Shown here: positions 13,101 to 19,046 of the stretch, piece by piece
Layout: each line of letters opens with the position of its first letter
How positions within the stretch are numbered: the stretch's first letter is position 1
Assembly: GCA_902489135.1 (NCBI GenBank)
Contig: CABTYW010000038.1
Coordinates: forward strand, 1-19,046
Direction of reading: 5' to 3'
Origin: an uncultured Synergistaceae bacterium
GTDB lineage: Bacteria > Synergistota > Synergistia > Synergistales > Dethiosulfovibrionaceae
Length of the DNA stretch: 19,046 bases
Position numbers and translations under genes: made by a program
Notes under the pieces: generated by a model
The model's input: only the letters and a program-made list of their open reading frames with translations
Database searches by the model: none
What the model was told of the DNA's origin: nothing

Positions 13101-15407
13101 ATGAAAAAACATCTCTTGGCCGCGGCGCTGATTTTGGGGCTTGCCGGGCCTGTTTTCGCCATTGACCCCGTTTCTCTCGTCACGGAAGGGCTGAAGGCCG
13201 GGCTTGAGAAAACTCTTCCCGCCGCCGATGACAAAACGGCTCAGCCCTTTGCGCCGTCCTCGTCGGATATTGAGATCAACTCGAAGAGGTCGGAAGAAAT
13301 CGACGCGCAGCTGGCCCTGTGGAACGGCCTGCCGCCGGAAGAATCCGCCGCCCGGTTCGGAGTGACTGCCGATGCCGTGACGCTGCGCATTGACGTTCTC
13401 AACTCCTTGAAAAACGCCTACGCGCGCATTGAAAGCTCCGCCGCCCGCAAAAAACAGGACGACGCCGAACTGGAAAAGCAGAAATCCGCCGCCGCCTCAC
13501 CGGAACTGGAGCTCAACGAGAAGCCTCCCTTCAAGCTGGAATACTACGAGAAGTTCAGCGAAGGCCTTGACGCGCTCCGCAAGGAAATCGACGCGGCTCA
13601 GGACGATTTGAACCTTTCCGCGCTGTACGCGTCCAAATCCCGGACGCAGCTCAACGCCGACGAAGCGGCCTGGCGCCTCGCCCGCGACAACCTGCAGAAA
13701 CAGGAGAGCAAAGAAAACCTCTGGCGGCTTCAAAGCGCCGCGCTGACCGTTGAAGCCGACCGCGCCCGGCTCATTCTCGATCACTTCAGCAAAGAGCGCG
13801 CGGAAGTTTCCCTGGAACTTCACCGCCAGCAGCTCGCCCAGCGCAGCAAGCTTTACGAGTACATCTGGAACAACCTGAGCCTCAGCGAGGAAGCTTTCAA
13901 CGCCCAGACGGCGACGCTCAGCGAGAAAATCAAAGCTCTGGAAGCTCAGCAGCCCTCTCTCTCGCGGCAGATGCGCCAAGCCGACGACGTCCTCGTTCTC
14001 GCCGAAGAGAAATACCGTACCGCCGAAGCGGGAGCCGCAAAGGATACCGCCCAGGCCGACCTGAACTTCCGCAAAGCTGACCGCGACCGCTGCCGCCTGG
14101 CTCTGGAGCACCTCCAGGAAACCCTGGTGCTTATGTCGACGCGCCGCCGTCTCTGGGGCATTATTCAGGACATTCACACCGGCAACCTGGACAAAAGCAA
14201 CGTGCCCGAGGCTTTGAAAAAACTCTCCGCCGACGTCGCCGTTCTTGAGGCAAAAATCGCCAGCGAACAAAAAAGCCTTCTTTCTTTTCAAACGCGTCTT
14301 GCGGAGGTGGAACGGCAACTCGGCGACGAAAACGCGGACAAAACTCTCAACGCCACGCGGCAGAAACATCGCGCCGCCCTTCGGAGCGCCATCGGAAACA
14401 GCCTTGACTTCATCACGACGCTCTCCTCCGTGGAAACTTTGGAAAGACAGGTCGCCCTCATGCTTGAGCAGACCTACCAAACCGTCGGCATCGCGCAGAA
14501 AACCGCCGAATCATGGAAGAAAAAAGTGACGGATACGCTCAACACCGAACTGTGGGAGAGCAGCGGCTATGCCGTGCGGCTCAAAGAATTTCTCATCGCC
14601 CTGGCCATTATCCTCTTCGGCACCTGGGGCGCCCGGCGGCTGGTTCGCATGCTCTCATGGGCCGTAGCCGCCTACTTCCGCTTCGATGAAACAAGCCGCA
14701 GAACCTTTGAACGTTTTATCTATTACACCGCCGCCATCACCATTTTCCTGACGGCGCTGCGCATTGTGGGCATCCCCCTGACGGCCTTCGCCTTTTTGGG
14801 CGGCGCCGTGGCCATCGCCATCGGTTTCGGCGCTCAGAACATTTTCAAGAACATCATCGGCGGCATCCTGCTCACCGTCAGCCATCCCTTCAGGATCGGC
14901 GACGTCATTGAAGTGGGCACGCTCTGCGGTACCGTGTCCGACCTGGGAGTGCGCTCCACGCTGATCCGCACCTTCGACGAAAAAGAAGTGGTGGTTCCCA
15001 ACAGCCAGCTCCTGGACAACCAGCTCATCAACTGGAGCCTGTCGGACGCCCTGCTCCGCGTCACCATTAACTTCGGCACGGCCTACGGCACGCCCTTCAA
15101 AAAAGTTCGCGAGACGGTGCTGAAGCTCGTTGACGACAATCCGCGCATCCTCAAAAAGCCCGAGCCCTGGGTGTATTTCGCCAACTTCGGCGACAGCGAA
15201 CTGGAGTTCACCCTCTACTTCTGGATCAACCAGAAAATCGCCAGCTCGCTCCGCGTCAGCAGCGAACTCCGTGAGGCCATTCAGGAAAAATTCCGCCAGG
15301 AAGGCATCGCCATGGCCTACCCCCGCATGGACGTCACCCTCCTCAAGGATGAAGTGCCGCCTCAGCCCCGGGGCCCCGAAGAACCGACGCAGAACGGGCG
15401 TTCATAG
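13101..15407 (+). CDS. Large MscS-family mechanosensitive channel with periplasmic coiled-coil domain
   Basis: A 768-residue membrane protein. A signal peptide (1-20, ending GPVFA) is followed by about 450 residues of charged, heptad-like sequence (roughly 45-470) that should form an extracytoplasmic helical domain. A transmembrane helix follows near 495-513, another at 538-556, and the pore helix at about 560-596 (LGGAVAIAIGFGAQNIFKNIIGG). The MscS beta domain follows (HPFRIGDVIEVG to VVVPNSQLLDNQLINWS), then the alpha/beta vestibule domain. Relatives such as MscK and MscM open under membrane tension and release solutes on osmotic downshift. With only about three membrane helices beside the large extension, it is leaner than E. 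coli MscK. It stands alone between its promoter and a long terminator. Confidence 0.92.
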   Translation: MKKHLLAAALILGLAGPVFAIDPVSLVTEGLKAGLEKTLPAADDKTAQPFAPSSSDIEINSKRSEEIDAQLALWNGLPPEESAARFGVTADAVTLRIDVLNSLKNAYARIESSAARKKQDDAELEKQKSAAASPELELNEKPPFKLEYYEKFSEGLDALRKEIDAAQDDLNLSALYASKSRTQLNADEAAWRLARDNLQKQESKENLWRLQSAALTVEADRARLILDHFSKERAEVSLELHRQQLAQRSKLYEYIWNNLSLSEEAFNAQTATLSEKIKALEAQQPSLSRQMRQADDVLVLAEEKYRTAEAGAAKDTAQADLNFRKADRDRCRLALEHLQETLVLMSTRRRLWGIIQDIHTGNLDKSNVPEALKKLSADVAVLEAKIASEQKSLLSFQTRLAEVERQLGDENADKTLNATRQKHRAALRSAIGNSLDFITTLSSVETLERQVALMLEQTYQTVGIAQKTAESWKKKVTDTLNTELWESSGYAVRLKEFLIALAIILFGTWGARRLVRMLSWAVAAYFRFDETSRRTFERFIYYTAAITIFLTALRIVGIPLTAFAFLGGAVAIAIGFGAQNIFKNIIGGILLTVSHPFRIGDVIEVGTLCGTVSDLGVRSTLIRTFDEKEVVVPNSQLLDNQLINWSLSDALLRVTINFGTAYGTPFKKVRETVLKLVDDNPRILKKPEPWVYFANFGDSELEFTLYFWINQKIASSLRVSSELREAIQEKFRQEGIAMAYPRMDVTLLKDEVPPQPRGPEEPTQNGRS

Positions 15408-15433
15408 CGCCCTTTTGCCGCTTCAAGCTCGCA

Positions 15434-15492
15434 AAGACACGGCAGCCGTGAAATTCTCGTGCGAGAATTTCACGGCTGCCGTCTTTATTTTC
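15434..15492 (+). terminator. Long terminator after the MscS-family gene
   Basis: A stem of 23 base pairs with a single bulged A (15434-15458 with 15463-15485) and a GTGC loop is followed by TTATTTT. It starts 27 bases after the stop codon. Confidence 0.9.
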
Positions 15493-15885
15493 CATCGGAC
15501 GTCTTTACGCAGCTCTCTCAACGCTTCGAACCTGCGAAGGCCAAACGCCGCCGCAAGCCTGAGAGACGGACGGCTTCTTCTCTTCGGCGCGAAAGACTCC
15601 GGGAGAGCCCGCGTGTTCCATGGCCCGCGGCCATTTTTCCGACAACTGCGCCGGCGGGACTTGCCGTCAAGGCAGCCCTTCAGCAAAGCCGATGGGGACC
15701 GTTCATCTCCCGCTCCCCCCATGAAACGTACGCCCCGTTTTCTCCCGCATTTTCCATTCCAAAAAATACGTGACCATCGCTGCCGTCTTTGTATTTTTAT
15801 TTTATCAGTGTCTTTCGCCGAAAAAAGGGATTGAAGCCGCAAAAAGCCACAGCGCGGCGCGTTTTTCCGTTTTTCATAAAAAAAC
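15493..15885. other. Intergenic region without a gene
   Basis: Open frames exist on both strands but have chance-like Arg/Pro-rich composition and no start signals. The last 100 bases become AT-rich as they approach the promoter at 15886. I see no RNA gene or repeat. Confidence 0.45.
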
Positions 15886-15914
15886 TTGCGTGCGCCGTCT
15901 TAAAATGCTTTAAT
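15886..15914 (+). promoter_or_regulatory. Promoter of the amidohydrolase-ftcD-fchA operon
   Basis: TTGCGT (15886-15891), a 17-bp spacer and TTTAAT (15909-15914) preceded by TGC. The predicted start is near 15921. Confidence 0.65.
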
Positions 15915-15921
15915 AAGAGAA

Positions 15922-15936
15922 GTTGAAAAATTCAAC
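15922..15936. promoter_or_regulatory. Inverted repeat at the operon start (possible operator)
   Basis: GTTGAAAAATTCAAC is a perfect 6+3+6 inverted repeat at about +2 to +16 of the predicted transcript, just before the strong RBS AGGAGGTGA (15943-15951). Its position suits a repressor site; a small RNA hairpin is the alternative. Confidence 0.45.
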
Positions 15937-15956
15937 GGCATTCAGGAGGTGAACCT

Positions 15957-17198
15957 ATGGGCGAAATTACAGGATTTCTGCAGAGAGGCGAGCGAAGGTT
16001 CCCTGCAGTGATGCGCTGGAATGACCGCGGAATCATTACCGCCGTGGAGCCGTGCCGCGAGTTGTCTCAGGACGCGCCCACCCTTCGTGCGGGAAAGTTT
16101 AACGCGCACTCCCATCCCGAGCAGTCCATCTACACCGATTTGGTCGATAAAAGCTGGGATCTGGGCACGTGGTGCCGCAACACCATCTACAGGTATTCCA
16201 CGGCCATGACGCCGCGCCGGGTGCGTCTGGCCTGCCGTCGGGCTTTTGCGCGAATGCTGCTCAACGGCACCACTGCCGTAATGGTCAGCTATTACCTCCA
16301 CGGACGGGCGGGAAACGACCTGGACCGCGAGGTGATCGCCGCGGCACGCGACGTGGGCATTCGTCTGGTTTTCGGGCGCATGAATTACGACATGGTGGAC
16401 CGGAGCGCCTATGAGGCCAAACAGCTCTCCCAAAAGTTCTACTTTGAAACTCCCGACGAAGCGGAGGATCACCTGCGTCAATTGATGGACGAAGAGGACG
16501 ACGCGGTCATGATCTGTCCGGCGCTGCACAGCTTTCACGCTTCCACGCCCCAAGCCATGATCCGCAGCATCAACCTGGGAATTGAGCTCAATCGACCGGT
16601 TCAGCTTCACCTTTCGGAAGACCGCGGCGATGTGGAGCTTTCGCGCAGGCAGCACGGCTGTCGGCCGGTGGAGTATCTCGATGAACTGCGCCGCAGCGGC
16701 AGAATTTCCTCGCTTTCGGGCGTCATTCTCTCGGATTGCTGCTGGCTTGACGACCATGAACGGCGGCTCATCGCCGAGAACGCCATGCGCGTGGTGCTCA
16801 ATCCGCGGATGAACGACCGCGTCAAAACGGGATTTCCCGACGTCGCCGCTCTGCTCGACGCCAAAATTCCCCTGTGGTGCGGCACCGACGGCGAGGCCAG
16901 CAACGACAGTCTTGACGTGGACGACGAACGGACCTTCCTGAAAAAGCGCCTTGCCGGCTCCGTGGATCCTTCGGCCATCGATGAAATCGGACGGCAAAGT
17001 TTCGACTTCGGCGGCAGCGCCATGGGACCCCTTGAGCCCGGAGCATGGGCGGATTTCAGTGTCGTCAAAGACGGCAAGCTTGACGGCCTGTACGTAGGCG
17101 GCCGCCAGGTGACCTCCCGGGGTGCCCTGGTCAGACTGGACGTCCAGCGAGACATCGAAATCCCACTCAAAGCCGAAATCACCGCCATGACACGATGA
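15957..17198 (+). CDS. Amidohydrolase family protein (ATZ/TRZ-HutF-like), atypical active site
   Basis: A 413-residue metal-dependent hydrolase of the amidohydrolase superfamily. Metal ligands are visible as H51 and H53 (NAHSHPEQ), H218 (VQLHLSED) and D311 (CGTDGEASNDSLD). The middle part (WDLGTWCRNTIYRY, then TPRRVRLACRRAF, then a YYLHG segment) recalls formiminoglutamate deiminase HutF and related deaminases. The position where these enzymes usually carry a catalytic His reads LSDCCWLDDHE, with D260 instead. The stretch between the Asp ligand and the closing GPLEPGAWADF is also shorter than usual. It is the first gene of a likely operon with ftcD and fchA (67 bases to ftcD), which suggests a substrate linked to formimino compounds or histidine/purine breakdown. 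HutI (imidazolonepropionase) is not supported by its motifs. Substrate unknown. Confidence 0.88.
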   Translation: MGEITGFLQRGERRFPAVMRWNDRGIITAVEPCRELSQDAPTLRAGKFNAHSHPEQSIYTDLVDKSWDLGTWCRNTIYRYSTAMTPRRVRLACRRAFARMLLNGTTAVMVSYYLHGRAGNDLDREVIAAARDVGIRLVFGRMNYDMVDRSAYEAKQLSQKFYFETPDEAEDHLRQLMDEEDDAVMICPALHSFHASTPQAMIRSINLGIELNRPVQLHLSEDRGDVELSRRQHGCRPVEYLDELRRSGRISSLSGVILSDCCWLDDHERRLIAENAMRVVLNPRMNDRVKTGFPDVAALLDAKIPLWCGTDGEASNDSLDVDDERTFLKKRLAGSVDPSAIDEIGRQSFDFGGSAMGPLEPGAWADFSVVKDGKLDGLYVGGRQVTSRGALVRLDVQRDIEIPLKAEITAMTR

Positions 17199-17265
17199 AA
17201 CATGCATCACTTCTCACTTCAAGCAGATTTATGTTCCCACTATAAAAACGGAAGGAGATTCATCT

Positions 17266-18201
17266 ATGTCCGCATTAATTGAGTGTGTACCCAATTTCAG
17301 TGAAGGACGTCGTCAGGACGTCATCGAAGCCATTGTGGCCCCCTTTAAAAATCGCAAGGGCTGCTACCTCTTCGATTACCGCGCCGATCCCGACCATAAC
17401 CGTCTCGTGGTGTCGCTCTGCGGCGACCCCGCAGTGATCTGCGACGCTTTGATTGAAGCCGGACGCGTCGCCATTGAGAACATCGACCTGAACCACCACC
17501 GGGGTGCCCATCCCCGCATGGGCGCCATTGACGTCATTCCCTTTACGCCCATCAGCGGCATCACCATGGAAGAGTGCGTTGAACTGTCCCACCAGTTCGC
17601 CCATCGCTTTTACGAAGAACTGAAAGTGCCGGTTTTCTACTACGAGGCCTCTTCCGTGCGTCCCGACCGTGTGCGCCTGGAGCAGGTGCGCAAGGGGCAG
17701 TACGAGGAGCTGAAGGACGCCGTGGTCACCGATCCTTCCCGCGCCCCCGACGTGGGCGAGCCTCGCTTGCATCCCACCGCCGGCGGAACAGCCATCGGCG
17801 CCCGCAAATTCCTTGTGGCCTACAACGTCAATCTCAACACCACCAACGTGCAGATCGCCAAAATTATCGGCAAACGCGTGCGCGCTTCCAACGGCGGATT
17901 TACCTGCGTTAAGGGCATGGGCGTGGATCTGCCCGAAAAACACATGGTGCAGGTTTCCATGAATTTGGTGGACTACGAGAAAACGGCCATGTACCGCGTC
18001 CTGGAGTTCATTCGCATGGAAGCGGCGCGCTGGGGCGTCACCGTCAACGGAACGGAAGTTTACGGCATGATTCCCGCAGGCGCTCTGCTGGACAGCGCCG
18101 CTTATTACATGCAGATCGACGATTTCCACAACGACCAGGTGCTTGAGCTGAAGCTCCTCGACCTGATGATGCACCAGAACTCCAAGGAGGCCGCGGAATG
18201 A
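17266..18201 (+). CDS. ftcD: Glutamate formimidoyltransferase
   Basis: A 311-residue cytosolic enzyme that moves the formimino group of N-formimino-L-glutamate to tetrahydrofolate, giving glutamate and 5-formimino-THF. It starts with the family signature IECVPNFSEGR (5-15), and H82 in GAHPRMGAIDVIPF matches the catalytic His known from the mammalian FTCD transferase domain. Length equals a stand-alone transferase without the fused cyclodeaminase. RBS AAGGAGAT precedes the ATG at 17266. Its stop overlaps the fchA start as ATGA, so the product can pass directly to the next enzyme. It yields one-carbon units and ATP (through formyl-THF) in fermenting cells. A rival role in purine or glycine-derived formiminoglycine use is possible, since related transferases exist. 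Confidence 0.95.
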   Translation: MSALIECVPNFSEGRRQDVIEAIVAPFKNRKGCYLFDYRADPDHNRLVVSLCGDPAVICDALIEAGRVAIENIDLNHHRGAHPRMGAIDVIPFTPISGITMEECVELSHQFAHRFYEELKVPVFYYEASSVRPDRVRLEQVRKGQYEELKDAVVTDPSRAPDVGEPRLHPTAGGTAIGARKFLVAYNVNLNTTNVQIAKIIGKRVRASNGGFTCVKGMGVDLPEKHMVQVSMNLVDYEKTAMYRVLEFIRMEAARWGVTVNGTEVYGMIPAGALLDSAAYYMQIDDFHNDQVLELKLLDLMMHQNSKEAAE

Positions 18202-18827
18202 AACTTCATGAGATGACGCTTCCCGATTTTACCCACGAATTGGCCTCCAACTCCCCGGCTCCCGGCGGCGGCAGCGTCGCCGCTCTGGGCGGCGCCCTTG
18301 CGGCCGGCCTGGTTTCCATGGTGGGCGAGCTGACCCGCGGACGCGAAAAATATGCCGCCGTGCAGGATCACATGACATCCCTGTGCGATCAGGGCAAAAA
18401 GCTGGCCGACGAACTTCTTCTGCTGATCGATAAAGACACCGACTCCTTCGCCGCCTTTATGGACGCCATGAAGCTGCCCAAGGACACCGACGAACAGAAA
18501 GCGGCCCGCCGTGAAAGTATGCAGAAAGCGGCCAAGCTGACCGTGAACGTTCCCCTTGAGACGCTGAAACTGTGCGCCGCCGTCGAAGAGCTGACCGTCA
18601 TGGCCATCAAAGAGGGCAACGTCAACGCTTCCACCGACGCCGCTTCGGCCGGCGAGTTCGCTCACGCCGCGGCGCTGAGCGCTTCTTACAACGTCAGAAC
18701 CAACCTGCCGGGCATCAAGGATGCCGCCTTCGTGGAAGAGAAACGTGCCGCTGCGGCCGCGTTGATCGACCGAACGGAAAAGGCCTACAAAGAACTCCGC
18801 GACTGCATCGAAAAACGCCTGGGCTAA
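18198..18827 (+). CDS. fchA: Formimidoyltetrahydrofolate cyclodeaminase
   Basis: A 209-residue, mainly helical enzyme converting 5-formimino-THF to 5,10-methenyl-THF with release of ammonia. The glycine loop SPAPGGGSVAALGGALAAG (19-37) that binds folate is intact, as is the conserved NVNASTDAASA segment near residue 140. It corresponds to the C-terminal domain of mammalian FTCD, here a separate gene coupled to ftcD by a four-base ATGA overlap. It is followed by a terminator, so it closes the operon. Confidence 0.95.
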   Translation: MKLHEMTLPDFTHELASNSPAPGGGSVAALGGALAAGLVSMVGELTRGREKYAAVQDHMTSLCDQGKKLADELLLLIDKDTDSFAAFMDAMKLPKDTDEQKAARRESMQKAAKLTVNVPLETLKLCAAVEELTVMAIKEGNVNASTDAASAGEFAHAAALSASYNVRTNLPGIKDAAFVEEKRAAAAALIDRTEKAYKELRDCIEKRLG

Positions 18828-18844
18828 GCGGAATGCCGTTATCC

Positions 18845-18886
18845 CGGAGGCTCTCCCCGAAACTTGGGGGAGAGCCTCCGTTCTTT
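18845..18886 (+). terminator. Terminator of the amidohydrolase-ftcD-fchA operon
   Basis: A 14-bp perfect GC-rich stem (18845-18858 with 18867-18880) and an 8-nt loop are followed by TTCTTT, 18 bases after the fchA stop. Confidence 0.88.
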
Positions 18887-18971
18887 GACCGTCACGAAGT
18901 TCTATGCAACGTATAATTTATTCTTCCGTGTAATGTGCTAAGACATGTGTTACAGAAACAGCGTAAAAAAA

Positions 18972-19028
18972 GAGAGCCTCCGGTACAATAGGATTCGTCT
19001 AAAAATCAACCGTACCGGGGAGGCCCTC
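18972..19028. repeat. Imperfect inverted repeat before the truncated ORF
   Basis: GAGAGCCTCCGGTAC (18972-18986) and the reverse complement of 19012-19028 (GAGGGCCTCCCCGGTAC) differ by one substitution and two extra bases. The right arm contains the RBS GGGGAGG of the following ORF, so a hairpin would hide that RBS. It could be a mobile-element end or a translational control hairpin. The left arm also repeats AGAGCCTCCG from the terminator at 18871-18880. Confidence 0.5.
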
Positions 19029-19046
19029 ATGAGCATTATAACCGAA
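19029..19046 (+). CDS. Start of an ORF cut by the window edge (possible transposase)
   Basis: ATG at 19029 follows GGGGAGG at 19017-19023 with five bases between, and the first six codons read MSIITE. Only this much is visible. The inverted repeat right before it and the short distance between repeat and ORF resemble the left end of an insertion sequence, but six residues cannot identify a family. Confidence 0.45.

Noticed and set aside
15942..17210. A 422-codon minus-strand frame
   Set aside because: Antisense to the amidohydrolase, which has promoter, RBS and metal-ligand motifs on the plus strand.
17218..17246. TTCAAG/17 bp/TATAAA as a separate promoter for ftcD
   Set aside because: The predicted start would fall inside the ftcD RBS (about 17253), leaving no leader; the gene is better explained as part of the upstream operon.
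1..19046. CRISPR array, tRNA or rRNA genes
   Set aside because: No regularly spaced direct repeats and no tRNA or rRNA signature seen on reading both strands.

Overview
The window is a GC-rich (roughly 58-60% by eye) bacterial chromosomal segment with 15 confident protein genes, one gene cut by the right edge, and unusually long non-coding stretches. The gene set points to an anaerobic amino-acid or organic-acid fermenter: folate-linked formimino transfer, 2-oxoacid and hydroxyacid dehydrogenases, an aminotransferase, an iron alcohol dehydrogenase and a DUF362 ferredoxin-type protein. My best guess is Synergistota (Pyramidobacter/Cloacibacillus-like). This rests on gene content and style and no marker gene proves it. 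I see no rRNA, tRNA, CRISPR array or phage module.

Layout. (1) 68-2554, minus strand: an overlapping three-gene operon of D-2-hydroxyacid dehydrogenase, 3-hydroxyisobutyrate-dehydrogenase-like protein and cyclase, ending in a terminator. (2) 2570-3672: a 1.1 kb stretch without an intact gene, holding what looks like the C-terminal fragment of a lost minus-strand gene. (3) 3673-5311, minus strand: YitT-family membrane protein and, upstream of it, ridA with its own promoter and terminator. (4) 5400-6075: a second gene-poor stretch. (5) 6090-9253: comB (plus) converging on a second HIBADH-like gene (minus), which diverges from a PLP aminotransferase (plus). A perfect 19-bp hairpin and a perfect 18-bp terminator lie at the gene ends. 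(6) 9311-12869, minus strand: YqhD/BDH-type alcohol dehydrogenase, a cation diffusion facilitator (CDF) and a DUF362 Fe-S protein. (7) 13101-15407, plus strand: a large MscS-family channel with a secreted coiled-coil extension. (8) 15957-18827, plus strand: amidohydrolase, ftcD and fchA, followed by a terminator. (9) 18972-19046: an imperfect inverted repeat in front of a truncated ORF, perhaps the left end of a mobile element.

The most interesting non-coding feature is the leader of the CDF gene. A promoter just past the DUF362 stop codon feeds a transcript of about 160 nt that contains a complete intrinsic terminator (12-bp stem, U8), 41 nt before the CDF start codon. A competing hairpin shares five bases with that terminator stem. 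There is little room for a promoter after the terminator, so the transporter is probably controlled by attenuation. The leader partly resembles the NiCo (czcD) riboswitch class as I remember it, which would fit a metal exporter.

The most interesting protein observation is the amidohydrolase in front of ftcD-fchA. It keeps the HxH, third His and Asp metal ligands, but has Asp where the family normally carries a catalytic His, and its C-terminal part is short.
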